Counted from the stretch's first letter, positions 45,403-55,110 are shown. The stretch: DNA of 64,000 nt from Chryseobacterium camelliae (GCF_030818575.1 NZ_JAUTAL010000001.1:558001-622000), one strand, 5' to 3'. Notes: generated from the letters alone by a model not told the origin. Numbers and translations are program-made.

Positions 45403-46595
45403 CAGAAAATTAAAAGATTGATATCGTGGTACGTAAGTCCGAAACGGTCACAGATCACTTTTTTAGTATGCCTTCCTTTATACATGTACAGGCTTTGCTT
45501 CATTTCGTTTTTGCGGACAAGCATATTTTCAAAGCCGCCTTCTTCGTCGTAATTAAGGATGTAGGAAAGGAAGAAATTAGAGATGGCTTTCGTTGTTGTC
45601 CTCGGCATCCTTGATGTAAGGTTCGGAAGCCCGCAATGGATCACGCCGTGTTTGATGATGTAAGGATTCTCCATATTGGTGAGCTCGGACGTTTCAATAA
45701 CTTTTCCGTTATCGATGGTGATGTCTATGATGACGCTTCCTTTTTTCATTTTCATCACCATATCTTCGGTGACGATGGGAGTCATATTAAGCCTTGGAAG
45801 GGCTCCAATCACCACGTCTGCGCGGCGCAATGCTTTTTTTAGTTCTTTGGGATCTATGATAGAGGTGGGAACCCTGCTGTCTACAATGGTATGCAGTCTT
45901 CTCAGTTTGGATAATGAGTTATCGAAAACCCTCACGCTTGCTCCGAGTCCGATAGAAGCTTTTGTTGCAAATTCACCAACGATTCCGGCTCCCAGGATCA
46001 CTACCTCTGCCGGTCGTACCCCGGTAAGTCCGCCGAGCATAAGTCCATTGGATAAAGCCAGGAGTTCCGAAGCATACAGGATAGAAACAGTACCGGCAAT
46101 TTCACCCACAAGCCTTACGAGAGCCAGTTGTTTGTATTCGTCAACAATAAATTCAAAAGCAATGGCATTGATTTTTTTCTCTGCAAGTTTGAGGAAATAG
46201 CTTTTATCCCGGAGGTTAATCTGAAGTGCCGAAACCAGATAAGTGTTCGGGCGCATGAATTCTATTTCGTCTTCTGTAGGAGGGTTGATTTTCAGGACCA
46301 GGTCCTGGCCGAATGCCTCTTTAGGATCCTGAGTGATCTTTGCCCCAGATTCGGAATACTGCAGATCTGTAAAAAATGAGCCTTCGCCTGCCCCGGCTTC
46401 AATGATAATTTCATGGCCATGTTCAACGAGAACCTGTACGGCATCTGGTGTAATGCACGTCCTTCTTTCATGAAGGCTGGTCTCTTTGGGAATCCCGATG
46501 CTGAATTGTTTTCCTTTTTTGACAACTTCCAGCTTTTCCTCTTTAGGCATTAATTCTTCTTCAGTAAAAGGAGTAAAAATATTCGTAGTACTCAT
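45402..46595 (-). CDS. ald: Alanine dehydrogenase
   Basis: The protein has 397 residues. 'GIPKETSLHERRTCITPDAV' and 'HEIIIEAGAGEGSFFTDLQY' form the alanine dehydrogenase/pyridine nucleotide transhydrogenase N-domain; 'VVILGAGIVGEFATKASIGL' is the NAD-binding Rossmann motif. It interconverts alanine and pyruvate plus ammonia. Compared with typical 370-residue Ald it has about 25 extra N-terminal residues and a slightly extended tail, as seen in Bacteroidota. A TATCTTTG -7 element lies 54 bases before its start. Confidence 0.9.
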   Translation of the reverse strand: MSTTNIFTPFTEEELMPKEEKLEVVKKGKQFSIGIPKETSLHERRTCITPDAVQVLVEHGHEIIIEAGAGEGSFFTDLQYSESGAKITQDPKEAFGQDLVLKINPPTEDEIEFMRPNTYLVSALQINLRDKSYFLKLAEKKINAIAFEFIVDEYKQLALVRLVGEIAGTVSILYASELLALSNGLMLGGLTGVRPAEVVILGAGIVGEFATKASIGLGASVRVFDNSLSKLRRLHTIVDSRVPTSIIDPKELKKALRRADVVIGALPRLNMTPIVTEDMVMKMKKGSVIIDITIDNGKVIETSELTNMENPYIIKHGVIHCGLPNLTSRMPRTTTKAISNFFLSYILNYDEEGGFENMLVRKNEMKQSLYMYKGRHTKKVICDRFGLTYHDINLLIF

Positions 46596-46648
46596 CCTTA
46601 AAATAAATTATGTATTACAGATCTTAATTATACATTACTTTCATGCTG

Positions 46649-46656
46649 CAAAGATA
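46649..46656 (-). promoter_or_regulatory. TAnnTTTG -7 element of ald
   Basis: TATCTTTG on the minus strand, 53 bases before the ald ATG at 46595. Confidence 0.65.
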
Positions 46657-46664
46657 CATAATAT

Positions 46665-47072
46665 TTACTCGAATAAAATTTCTCTGCTGTCTCCGGTATT
46701 TTCTATGGTCATGGTATGATAATCCAGGCCGTACAGGTCTTCTTCATATACTTCCGGCCATTCTATAATGCAGAGATAGCTGTTGTCCAGGTATTCTTCC
46801 ATACCGATATCATAGACTTCCTCAATACTTTTCAGCCGGTAAAGGTCAAAGTGGAAAACCTTTCCTTTGGGCGTGTTATATTCATTGACGATAGAATAAG
46901 TAGGAGAGTTCACTTCGTCCCCGGTCCCGAGATTTTTCAGGAGAAACTGGGTAAAAGTGGTTTTTCCGGCGCCGAGGTTTCCTTTGAGCAACAGGATGTT
47001 GGATTTCAGCTGGGGGAGTACGGCTTCCGCTACATTCTGCCACTCATCATAGGTAGTTATGTTAAATACCAT
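46665..47072 (-). CDS. tsaE: tRNA threonylcarbamoyladenosine biosynthesis ATPase TsaE
   Basis: The protein has 135 residues. Walker A LKGNLGAGKTTFTQ (about 29-42), 'NSPTYSIVNEY' and 'FHFDLYRLKSIEEVYDIGME' then 'IIEWPE' are the TsaE motif set. TsaE works with TsaB, TsaC and TsaD to put t6A at position 37 of ANN-decoding tRNAs. It is a monocistronic gene here, downstream-facing ald. Confidence 0.95.
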   Translation of the reverse strand: MVFNITTYDEWQNVAEAVLPQLKSNILLLKGNLGAGKTTFTQFLLKNLGTGDEVNSPTYSIVNEYNTPKGKVFHFDLYRLKSIEEVYDIGMEEYLDNSYLCIIEWPEVYEEDLYGLDYHTMTIENTGDSREILFE

Positions 47073-47345
47073 GGTCTATATTTTAAAGCTGTAAAATTAA
47101 TGAATAAAAACATTTTATTATGTTAAAAGACTTCAATATATAAACTTGAAGCAGGAAGAATGGGAATGATTTTAAAACTGAAGATGCATATATAATCTGA
47201 GCGCTGAAATTCAGCCGTACATTTTAGCATAAAATTCAAGGATGCTTTATAAGAAAGCAGATGACTTAAAGCGACTTACATTATGTTCTCTTTTTATTCT
47301 CTGTTTCCCATATGGGAAAGGTTAAAAATTACTTATTTTTACATC

Positions 47346-49328
47346 ATGATTTCCAAGCAAAGTATAGACAAAATTTTTTCAACGATCCGCGTAGAAGAGA
47401 TTGTCGGGGAATATGTTCAGCTGAAGCGCGCAGGAGCCAACTATAAAGGGCTCAGTCCGTTCCATGATGAAAAGACTCCCAGCTTTGTGGTGTCACCCAG
47501 CAAGCAGATCTGGAAGGATTTCTCTACCGGAAAAGGAGGAACGGCCATTTCTTTCCTGATGGAAATTGAAAATTTCACCTATCCGGAGGCCCTTCGCCAT
47601 GCTGCCAAAAAATACGGAATAGAAATCGAGGAAGACCAGCAGGATTTTTCTGAAGAAGCCAGACATGCACAGACAGAAAAAGACCAGTTATATAAAATTC
47701 ACGAGGTAGCCAACAGTTATTTCCAGGATATCTTATGGGATTCTGAAGAAGGTAAGAATATCGGACTGTCTTATTTTAAGGAAAGGGAACTCAGTGATGC
47801 CATCATTAAAAAATTCCAGTTGGGATATTCACCTGAGAAGAGGAATGCCTTTACAGAATATGCTCTTGAAAAAGGCTATTCCAAAGAAATCCTTGAAAAA
47901 TCAGGACTCTCTATCTTCCCGGAGAATACGCCGGCCGGAGTAGACCGTTTCCGGGAAAGGGTTATTTTTCCCATCCACAGTTTTTCGGGCAGGGTTCTGG
48001 GGTTTGGAGCGCGTATTTTAAAAAATAACGTCAAAACAGCCAAATACCTCAACTCTCCTGAAACTGAAATTTACCATAAATCCAATGTACTGTACGGCCT
48101 TAACCAAAGCAAACAGGCCATTTCCAGGAAAAATGTCTGCCTTTTGGTGGAAGGATATATGGATGTGATTTCGCTGCATCTTTCAGGAATTGAAAACGTA
48201 GTGGCAAGTTCGGGGACTTCCCTGACCACAGAGCAGATCAAGCTGATTAAAAGGCTTACGGAAAACGTTACGATTCTTTTTGACGGGGATAATGCAGGGA
48301 TTAAGGCGAGCTTCAGGAGTATTGACATGCTGCTTACAGAGGGGATGAACATTCGCGTCCTGCTCTTCCCGGAAGGAGATGACCCTGATTCTTTTTCCAG
48401 GAAACATCCGCAGGAATATGTGGAGAATTTCATCGAAAATGAAGCGACTGATTTTATCGATTTCAAAGCCGAAATCCTTTTAAAAGAAGCCGGTAACGAC
48501 CCGATTAAAAAAGCAGAGGCGATCCGCAACATCGTAAAATCGGTTTCTTTTGTTCAGAATGCGCTTAAAAAAGAGGTGTACCTGAAAGAAGTATCCACAA
48601 AGTTCGGGCTGTCTGAGCAGAGCCTGTTCAATGAGCTGGATGTGCAGAAGCAGATGACGCAGAACCAGCATCAGCAGGTAAGCCAGCAAAAAGAGGCTCA
48701 AAAAGCTGTAAAGCTCGAAGTGGTGCCGGATAAGCCTATGGCAGAAACAGACTCGGTACAGTTTAATATCCACCATCAGGAAAATAAACTGATTGACACT
48801 ATGCTGATGTTCGGTGACATGGTCCTGCAGCGCAAGAATGAAAAGCAGGAGCCTTATGAGGTGACTGTAATTGAAGAAATCCTCCACCATTTTGAAGAAG
48901 AGCAGTATGAATTCCAGATTGAAACCAATAAAAAAATTATAGAGAACATCCGGGAAGGCATAGAAAATGATGAACTTCGGTCCGGGAATTTTTTTATCAC
49001 CCTGATGGATGAGGATATTACCCTGAAAGTAGCGGATGCCCTCATCATGCCGGATGAACTCAGTGACTGGACTACCCGTAATATTTTCCCGCCTAAAATC
49101 GGTGATCATGTAGCCTCGGAGGTAGAAGCCAATATCCTTATTCATAAATATTACTATATCCACTTTATGATCCGGAAGCTTACGGCCAGCCTGGAAGATT
49201 GCAGGGATAGCGATCAGGATACATACTTCGACTGTATCCGGAAGATCATGATGCTGAATGAATTCTCCAAGCAGATTATTGAAAAGATCGGCTGGTCTCC
49301 TGTGACAAAAAGTCCTATAAAATTTTAG
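47346..49328 (+). CDS. dnaG: DNA primase DnaG with a degenerate zinc-binding domain
   Basis: The protein has 660 residues from ATG at 47346; the upstream extension has no family match. The N-domain 'ISKQSIDKIFSTIRVEEIVG' and 'YKGLSPFHDEKTPSFVVSPS' is CHC2-like but three of the four zinc ligands are changed: Ser37, Asp58 and Thr61 replace Cys, with only His40 kept. The TOPRIM domain (about 255-345) is intact with 'CLLVEGYMDVISLH' (Glu) and 'ILFDGDNAGIKAS' (DxD). The C-terminal DnaB-binding part extends to 660. DnaG makes primers for Okazaki fragments. The Zn loss is probably clade-wide in flavobacteria. Confidence 0.93.
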   Translation: MISKQSIDKIFSTIRVEEIVGEYVQLKRAGANYKGLSPFHDEKTPSFVVSPSKQIWKDFSTGKGGTAISFLMEIENFTYPEALRHAAKKYGIEIEEDQQDFSEEARHAQTEKDQLYKIHEVANSYFQDILWDSEEGKNIGLSYFKERELSDAIIKKFQLGYSPEKRNAFTEYALEKGYSKEILEKSGLSIFPENTPAGVDRFRERVIFPIHSFSGRVLGFGARILKNNVKTAKYLNSPETEIYHKSNVLYGLNQSKQAISRKNVCLLVEGYMDVISLHLSGIENVVASSGTSLTTEQIKLIKRLTENVTILFDGDNAGIKASFRSIDMLLTEGMNIRVLLFPEGDDPDSFSRKHPQEYVENFIENEATDFIDFKAEILLKEAGNDPIKKAEAIRNIVKSVSFVQNALKKEVYLKEVSTKFGLSEQSLFNELDVQKQMTQNQHQQVSQQKEAQKAVKLEVVPDKPMAETDSVQFNIHHQENKLIDTMLMFGDMVLQRKNEKQEPYEVTVIEEILHHFEEEQYEFQIETNKKIIENIREGIENDELRSGNFFITLMDEDITLKVADALIMPDELSDWTTRNIFPPKIGDHVASEVEANILIHKYYYIHFMIRKLTASLEDCRDSDQDTYFDCIRKIMMLNEFSKQIIEKIGWSPVTKSPIKF

Positions 49329-49382
49329 GAACAAAAGTTGTAATTTACTTCCCGAAAAAGATTTAATACATACAATAGAAAT

Positions 49383-50069
49383 ATGGACATTAACAAAGAA
49401 TTCAGAGATTTCTCTGTAAAACATTTAGGAAACAGCGGTCTGGCTACCGATCAGTATATGGGAATGTATGGTCCTACCAACCTCACGCCGTACATCATGG
49501 AAGAAAGAAGGTTGAATGTTGCGCAAATGGACGTTTTTTCGCGTCTGATGATGGACAGGATTATCTTCCTGGGTACAGGCATTGACGACCAGGTGGCCAA
49601 TATTGTCACTGCACAGTTGTTGTTCCTGGAAAGCGCCGATCCTTCAAAAGATATTCAAATCTACATCAATTCTCCCGGAGGTAGCGTATATGCAGGGCTG
49701 GGTATTTATGATACCATGCAGATTATTAAGCCAGATGTAGCTACCATCTGTACGGGTATGGCAGCTTCTATGGGAGCCGTTCTTCTTGTTGCAGGTGAAA
49801 AAGGCAAGCGTTCCGCATTAAAACACTCAAGGGTAATGATCCACCAGCCGTCTGGAGGTGCACAGGGTGTAGCTTCCGATATGGAGATCAATCTGAGAGA
49901 GATGCTGAAACTGAAACAGGAATTATACGATATTATCGCCCATCATTCCGGACAAACCTACGAATGGGTTGAGAAATCTTCTGACAGGGATTACTGGATG
50001 ACATCTGAAGAAGCCAAAAACTACGGAATGGTAGATGAGGTTCTGCAGAGATCCACAGAAAAGAAATAA
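49383..50069 (+). CDS. clpP: ATP-dependent Clp protease proteolytic subunit
   Basis: The protein has 228 residues. The catalytic triad is readable: Ser129 (TGMAASMG), His154 (VMIHQPSGG) and Asp203 (in SDRDYWMTSEE). Two rings of seven form a protease barrel fed by ClpX or ClpC. The N-terminal 30 residues form a propeptide-like extension of the usual kind. No clpX follows in the window; a terminator and a secreted lectin gene come next. Confidence 0.96.
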   Translation: MDINKEFRDFSVKHLGNSGLATDQYMGMYGPTNLTPYIMEERRLNVAQMDVFSRLMMDRIIFLGTGIDDQVANIVTAQLLFLESADPSKDIQIYINSPGGSVYAGLGIYDTMQIIKPDVATICTGMAASMGAVLLVAGEKGKRSALKHSRVMIHQPSGGAQGVASDMEINLREMLKLKQELYDIIAHHSGQTYEWVEKSSDRDYWMTSEEAKNYGMVDEVLQRSTEKK

Positions 50070-50085
50070 TTGCTGATCATACAGC

Positions 50086-50113
50086 AAAAAGCGCACTTAA
50101 AAGTGCGCTTTTT
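50086..50113 (+). terminator. Terminator after clpP
   Basis: The 13-bp stem AAAAAGCGCACTT / AAGTGCGCTTTTT with a 2-base loop, then T-rich. Confidence 0.85.
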
Positions 50114-50133
50114 TATTGTGATATATTGTACTC

Positions 50134-51552
50134 TTATTTTGAATAAGCTGGCATCATCGGGTTACTGATTACTGAACATTTCCGTACTTCTATCACTGAG
50201 GATGCAGTGTTATTGGTAGGATCCGTATCCGTTACCTGATTGGTGGAAACATTGGAAACCATTTTAAAGCTTTTGTTGGTCCCGATTCCTTTTTTAAAGT
50301 ATTGCCCGGTTACCGTGATAATTCCGGAGGATTTTGCATTAAGCCCTACCACACCATTGATTTCATTGGTAGTGAAATTAGACGTAGGAAGGTTGGAATT
50401 CGTAAATCCGCTGTTATAGGAAAGGCTGGTGATCTTAAATTTAGAGGTATCTACCAGGTTATTGTTTTCATCTACGATCTTTCCGTTGAAATTGATATTA
50501 TTAAGGGCTGCATCGGTATCATTGGTCACTTCGATCTTGAATGTGATCGGGGAGGTACGCTCATTGCAGGTGAAATAGCTGTCGGAGCGGCTGTCTACCC
50601 TTAAATTTCCCGGAGTGGTCAGGATAATATTCCTGATTTCCTGGTAGTTGAAACCTCCTCCTGTTGATGCAGAGAATCCCAGTTTCAAATTGTTGGGGAT
50701 CGGATAGGTAGATGAGCTTAAGGTATAGTTCATTACCTGCGTGAAATCACTCTGGTTCTCTTTCCTCCATTTTACTGTTACTACATAATCAGCTCCGGGT
50801 TTGGTAACGATGACCTGAACCCTTCTGTAAAAAATATTGTCAGCGGGCCTTGTGGCAGTAATGGTATTATAATCAATTTCATTTCTCTGGCGGATGGCAT
50901 CTACGGTACCGCTTCTATCGCCCAGTGGTGTGCTGGTCAGATAAACATTTGAGTTGTTATATGTTGCACTGGTTGGGCCTCTCAGGACAAAAGCATTGGG
51001 AAGCATTCCTGAAGTAAGGGTATTCGCTGGAGCAGAGCCATTTCTGTTTTCTCCGTTGTTGGCATAGTTTCCGTAGGCATCAAGACCCAATCCCAGGTAA
51101 CCGCCGGATAATCCTGTAGTACCTGCAGGGTTACTGTAGGTTGCGTATCCTAAAGATCCTCCGTAGCCGCCCAGTTTAAAATTAGCATCGGTTACGGAAG
51201 CGTCGAATAAATAGACACAGAATCCGTCTGCTCCGTAATAGCCGTCTGCTACGTTACGCCAGTCCTTGTATTCGAAATCAGCGATTACCCCTAAAGTGGT
51301 AGGAAAGCCTTGAGTAACATACATAAACCCTTTCTGATTGCTCTTTGCCTCGGTAAGCCTCAGCCAGCCAGCCCCGTTGGGGTCTGCCCCCGTAGCCGCA
51401 GTAAGGTATGCATTATCTCCTACGCGTATTCCGGTAAGATCTTTGGTCGTCAGCGGGTTGGTAATGGTAAACTGGCCATTAACCGAAATGCTCACTGCAG
51501 ACAGTGCCGCCAAAGCAAAAAGCTTTACCGTTCTTTTATGTTGATGTTTCAT
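50134..51552 (-). CDS. Secreted L-type lectin-like protein with CARDB-like domain
   Basis: The protein has 472 residues. Signal peptide (residues 1-26, ending SVNG, then QFT). A legume-lectin-like beta sandwich (about 30-310) has 'ADGFCVYLFDAS', 'GYGGSLGYATYS' and 'GGYLGLGLDAYGNYAN' with the metal-binding Asp/Asn loop. The C-terminal 140 residues ('KIEVTNDTDAALNNINFNGK') look like a CARDB/Ig-type adhesion domain. Such proteins bind glycans at the cell surface or in the medium. There is no T9SS-type C-terminal sorting domain that I can see. The gene lies 7 bases after the next secreted gene, same strand. Confidence 0.7.
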   Translation of the reverse strand: MKHQHKRTVKLFALAALSAVSISVNGQFTITNPLTTKDLTGIRVGDNAYLTAATGADPNGAGWLRLTEAKSNQKGFMYVTQGFPTTLGVIADFEYKDWRNVADGYYGADGFCVYLFDASVTDANFKLGGYGGSLGYATYSNPAGTTGLSGGYLGLGLDAYGNYANNGENRNGSAPANTLTSGMLPNAFVLRGPTSATYNNSNVYLTSTPLGDRSGTVDAIRQRNEIDYNTITATRPADNIFYRRVQVIVTKPGADYVVTVKWRKENQSDFTQVMNYTLSSSTYPIPNNLKLGFSASTGGGFNYQEIRNIILTTPGNLRVDSRSDSYFTCNERTSPITFKIEVTNDTDAALNNINFNGKIVDENNNLVDTSKFKITSLSYNSGFTNSNLPTSNFTTNEINGVVGLNAKSSGIITVTGQYFKKGIGTNKSFKMVSNVSTNQVTDTDPTNNTASSVIEVRKCSVISNPMMPAYSK

Positions 51553-51559
51553 ACGGATA

Positions 51560-52171
51560 TTATTTTACAACAAATACGATATTCATAAAACTGGCATCAG
51601 TAGCATTGTTGCTTACTGTATAGCTCATTAATCCGTTTGCATCGATGCTTACATTGGTAAATACGTTGGTATCGTAATAGGTGATATAGTATTCCAGATC
51701 ATTTTTACCCAGAACCGGGATTTTACCTGCAGCTCCGGTGCTGGACGCCTGCGGTGTCGTAAACTGATCGTAATACAATTGGTAAAGATCCTTGGTCTTG
51801 GCTCCCAATGAAGTGGTATCAAACAAAATGGATGGCATGTAGAAAAATTTAGGCATAGTCAGGCCTACCCATTTGGAGATTCCGTTATTGTAATAATAAA
51901 ATCCGGGAGTGGTAACATTGGATGTTTTGGAAGTAGAAGTAGATGGCGCGGCCGTTACGTATACGACTGCAGCATTTTGGTCTGCGCCATATAAATTATC
52001 CCTGGAAGCAAGGTCCGTACCGGACAGGCGTACAGTAAGAAAACCTTCAGGCTGGGAAGTGGCGGATTTGTTCATGTCCAGCGTAGCCTTTGGTGTAGGG
52101 GTATTGATACCTACCTGGGCGTACAAAGTTGTTGTTATTGAAAAGCAGATAACCGAAATAAAATTCTTCAT
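51560..52171 (-). CDS. Secreted protein with VGINT-type N-terminal motif
   Basis: The protein has 203 residues. Signal peptide (residues 1-18, MKNFISVICFSITTTLYA) followed by 'QVGINTPTPKATLDM', a motif of many exported Bacteroidota proteins related to phage-tail-like or S-layer components. The rest is Thr/Ser/Asn-rich with 'GFYYYNNGISKWVGL', the 'YY.NG..W' strand typical of the same group. It is upstream of the lectin gene and probably co-transcribed. Function unknown. Confidence 0.65.
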   Translation of the reverse strand: MKNFISVICFSITTTLYAQVGINTPTPKATLDMNKSATSQPEGFLTVRLSGTDLASRDNLYGADQNAAVVYVTAAPSTSTSKTSNVTTPGFYYYNNGISKWVGLTMPKFFYMPSILFDTTSLGAKTKDLYQLYYDQFTTPQASSTGAAGKIPVLGKNDLEYYITYYDTNVFTNVSIDANGLMSYTVSNNATDASFMNIVFVVK

Positions 52172-52190
52172 ATATATTTATAATTTTTTG

Positions 52191-52198
52191 CAAAAGTA
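52191..52198 (-). promoter_or_regulatory. TAnnTTTG -7 element of the secreted-protein/lectin operon
   Basis: TACTTTTG on the minus strand, 20 bases before the ATG at 52171. The remaining spacer to 52572 is very AT-rich and holds nothing else I recognise; the phytase-like gene's own promoter should be near 52530-52560. Confidence 0.6.
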
Positions 52199-52572
52199 AA
52201 AATTAATATTGAAAAAAAGTTATAAAAAGCATAGATTTTATGTGAGTTATTATAATGCTGATAACAATCATATCATTTCATAATTGGGTGTTTTTTATCA
52301 TGTTTTCGTTAAGTTCCTAAAATATTTTATAATAATTAATTGTATAGTGATTATGTTTTTTAATAATTAACTAAATGGATAAAATATTTAGATTTATTTT
52401 TATGGATTTTTACGGTCATATTTTAACGTGAATTTATTTTTTAAGGACATATGTTGATTAAAATTGATGCTTGAACTTTTATATTTTAAGGGAGATATTT
52501 AAAAAAGACTTATTATTTTGTTCATAATAGGTTCATATGTCATGACTACTTTCGCGGTCAGAATATAGCAAA

Positions 52573-53835
52573 ATGAAAAAAATACTACTGTCTGTTATAA
52601 TGATTACTGCCATAGTGGCCTGTAAAGAAGATGATACTACGGATACTCAGGAAATCAATTACTCAAAACTTCCTCAGGAATTTCCTTTTACAACGATGGC
52701 CACCATTAATGGTGTCGGAGTCATTAACGGAGGTTTTGGTTCCGGTGCGGCTGCTCATCCTACCAGGAAAGGAGAGTTTTATGTAATTACCGACCGTGGT
52801 CCTAACACAGATTACCTTAACGGCAAGAAATTCCTTGTGCCCTCTTTCAGCCCTACGATTATGCATTTTAAGATCAATGCGGAAGGGAATATAGAAGTTT
52901 TAAAATATATCAAACTGAAAAACCCTTCCGGCCAGCCGATTACCGGTCTTCCGAATCCAGCGGGGATGGGAAGTACGGGAGAGGTGGCATATGATGCCAA
53001 CGGAAATGTTTTAGGTACGGATCCTTATGGTATGGACAGTGAAAGTATTGTTGCCGCTGCCGACGGAACTTTCTGGGTTTCTGATGAATATGGACCGCAT
53101 ATCGTACACTACAGTGCAGACGGTGTTGAAATGGAAAGAATAAGCCCGATTGGCGTCAATACAGGAACCAGAAAACTGCCTGCCGTTTTAGCCAAGAGAA
53201 GAGCGAACAGAGGGATGGAAGGATTGTGTATAACCCCTGACGGAAAAACCCTCGTAGGAACCATCCAGTCCATGATGTATGTTCCTTCTAAAAGTCTTGC
53301 AACAAATAAGACCCTAACGAGGATTGTAACTTTCGATATCGCTACAGGCCAGACAAAACAGTTCCTGTATCAGCAGGACGGGGGAGCTTCTGATTCAGTA
53401 TGTGATATTACTGCATTAAGCAATACGGAATTCCTGGTGATCGAAAGAGATGGTAATTTCGGATCTCAGGGCGGGATCAAAAAAGTATACAGAATCAGTC
53501 TGTCCGGAGCCTCTGATGTTAACGGAACAGACCTAAGTGCTGCCAATGGAATGCAGATCAACGGAAAGGCACTGGAGCAATGTACCTGGGCGGAAATTGC
53601 ATCTGCTGGACTGAAACCGGTTTCCAAAACCCTTGCGGTAGACCTTGTTTCAAAAATAGGCTATGAACACGATAAGTTTGAAGGACTAGTGTACTTAGGA
53701 AATAATAAGATTGCAGTCTTCAACGATGATGATTTCGGCATTGTAGATGATGGTAACGGGAACCCTAAAGCTAAGATACTTCCTAAAACAGGAAAAGTAG
53801 ATAAAGGAACGATGTATGTAGTAGATATTCAGTAA
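52573..53835 (+). CDS. Phytase-like / esterase-like beta-propeller lipoprotein
   Basis: The protein has 420 residues. Lipobox IVAC with Cys17 marks it as a lipoprotein. The body shows the esterase-like phytase pattern: 'VINGGFGSGAAAHPTRKGEF', 'ITDRGPNTDY', 'GMDSESIVAAADGTFWVSDE' (the conserved E...SDEYGP motif) and 'GYEHDKFEGLVYLGNNKIAV'. These PF13449 proteins are calcium-binding propellers; some are phosphoesterases. It is facing tpiA, separated by a terminator. Confidence 0.82.
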   Translation: MKKILLSVIMITAIVACKEDDTTDTQEINYSKLPQEFPFTTMATINGVGVINGGFGSGAAAHPTRKGEFYVITDRGPNTDYLNGKKFLVPSFSPTIMHFKINAEGNIEVLKYIKLKNPSGQPITGLPNPAGMGSTGEVAYDANGNVLGTDPYGMDSESIVAAADGTFWVSDEYGPHIVHYSADGVEMERISPIGVNTGTRKLPAVLAKRRANRGMEGLCITPDGKTLVGTIQSMMYVPSKSLATNKTLTRIVTFDIATGQTKQFLYQQDGGASDSVCDITALSNTEFLVIERDGNFGSQGGIKKVYRISLSGASDVNGTDLSAANGMQINGKALEQCTWAEIASAGLKPVSKTLAVDLVSKIGYEHDKFEGLVYLGNNKIAVFNDDDFGIVDDGNGNPKAKILPKTGKVDKGTMYVVDIQ

Positions 53836-53848
53836 TAATTAGATTTTT

Positions 53849-53886
53849 AAATCCCCGGCGGAACTTTGTTCCACCGGGGATTTTTT
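53849..53886. terminator. Terminator between the phytase-like gene and tpiA
   Basis: AATCCCCGG-GGAAC and GTTCC-CCGGGGATT arms with small bulges (53849-53883), T-run following. It serves both convergent genes. Confidence 0.8.
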
Positions 53887-53896
53887 ATGTTGTACC

Positions 53897-54655
53897 TTAA
53901 TTAAAAGCTTCAATGATTTTTGAGAAATCCTCCAGCTTTAATGCGGCACCACCGATCAGTCCGCCATCAATATCCGGTTGTGAGAAAATTTCTTTGGCAT
54001 TGTCCGGCTTCACGGAGCCTCCGTAAAGGATCGAAACTTCATCAGCTACTTCCTGTCCATACTTCCCGGCTATCGTGTTTCTGATATGGGCATGGATTTC
54101 CTGTGCCTGTTCAGGGGTTGCCGTTTCTCCTGTTCCAATGGCCCATACCGGTTCATAGGCAATCACCACTTTTTTAATTTCATCTGCAGAAAGGGTAAAC
54201 AGGGCTACTTCAGTCTGGTTTTTTACCACTTCAAGGTGCTGACCTGCTTTTCTCTGCTCAAGGGTTTCTCCGTTGCAGTATACCGGGATAAGGCCTTTGT
54301 CCAGTGCCAGCTTGATTTTACGGTTGCAGTGCGAATCTGTCTCACCGTGGTACTGCCTTCTTTCTGAATGCCCGATCAGTGATCCGGTTGCCTCAATGGA
54401 TTCCAGCATATCAGCGGAAATTTCTCCGGTGTAGGCACCGTTTTCATGTTCGCTCATATCCTGTGCAAAGATGCCGATCTCATCCTTTTCAAAGATATCC
54501 CTGGCCATCATCAGATATAATGATGGTGGTGCGATCCATACCTCGCACTGGGTGGTATGGTTGTTTTTATAGCTTAGTAACTGAACCATCAGCTGCTGGG
54601 CGTCAATGACGTTTTTATTCATTTTCCAGTTTCCTGCTACGATCTTTTTTCTCAT
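53897..54655 (-). CDS. tpiA: Triosephosphate isomerase
   Basis: The protein has 252 residues. Active-site Lys11 in 'AGNWKMN', His96 in 'IGHSERR' and Glu168 in 'AYEPVWAIGTG' with the loop 6 'IGTGETATPEQ' are all present, and 'YGGSVKPDN' closes the phosphate site. It interconverts DHAP and GAP in glycolysis. It is downstream of the TerB-like, DUF6058-like, DoxX and DUF1599 genes on the same strand, a row often seen in Bacteroidota, although the gap before tpiA is about 95 bases and may have a promoter. Confidence 0.97.
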   Translation of the reverse strand: MRKKIVAGNWKMNKNVIDAQQLMVQLLSYKNNHTTQCEVWIAPPSLYLMMARDIFEKDEIGIFAQDMSEHENGAYTGEISADMLESIEATGSLIGHSERRQYHGETDSHCNRKIKLALDKGLIPVYCNGETLEQRKAGQHLEVVKNQTEVALFTLSADEIKKVVIAYEPVWAIGTGETATPEQAQEIHAHIRNTIAGKYGQEVADEVSILYGGSVKPDNAKEIFSQPDIDGGLIGGAALKLEDFSKIIEAFN

Positions 54656-54750
54656 AGTTGATATTTAGAAATTATAAATCAGATATAGATAAGAAATCAG
54701 GAAGGCTTGCGGAATGGCCGTCACCTTTCAGGATTTCATATTTGAATAGA

Positions 54751-55107
54751 TTAATTATTGGAAATATTCCAGTTTTTTTTCAGCAGCGTATAGTAGCTGT
54801 GCTCCTCATCGGTCACTTTATCGTCCGCTTTAATCAGGGTTTTGGCAAACCGGATGAAATTTTTACGCTCCTCTTCTGTGGAATCCTCATAGAAACATCC
54901 GGCATGAAATTCAAAATGGCTTTTCCATTCTTCGGGTTTCAGCATGGCGAGCGTATCCAGTTCATCATCAAGATTGGTTCTGAAAGGAAATTCATCGGCC
55001 AGGTACTGCTGCACGATCATGCCTTCTTCAGGAGCAAATTCCCCGTCTACAGAAGAAAGGATCATTAATAAATGGTAACCGGCAATCGGCTTATTTGATT
55101 TTTGCAT
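54751..55107 (-). CDS. TerB-like protein
   Basis: The protein has 118 residues, all helical. 'GYHLLMILSSVDGEFAPEEG' and 'IRFAKTLIKADDKVTDEEHS' carry the duplicated 'vDGe...eE' acidic helix-loop motifs of the TerB/DjlA-N family. These form membrane-linked or soluble helical bundles of unknown biochemical activity. It starts three bases after the stop of the next gene upstream and is co-transcribed with it. Confidence 0.7.
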   Translation of the reverse strand: MQKSNKPIAGYHLLMILSSVDGEFAPEEGMIVQQYLADEFPFRTNLDDELDTLAMLKPEEWKSHFEFHAGCFYEDSTEEERKNFIRFAKTLIKADDKVTDEEHSYYTLLKKNWNISNN

Positions 55108-55110
55108 GTT

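Noticed and set aside
48480..49424. 314-codon open frame antisense to dnaG and the start of clpP
   Set aside because: It covers two conserved genes and shows no domain signatures.
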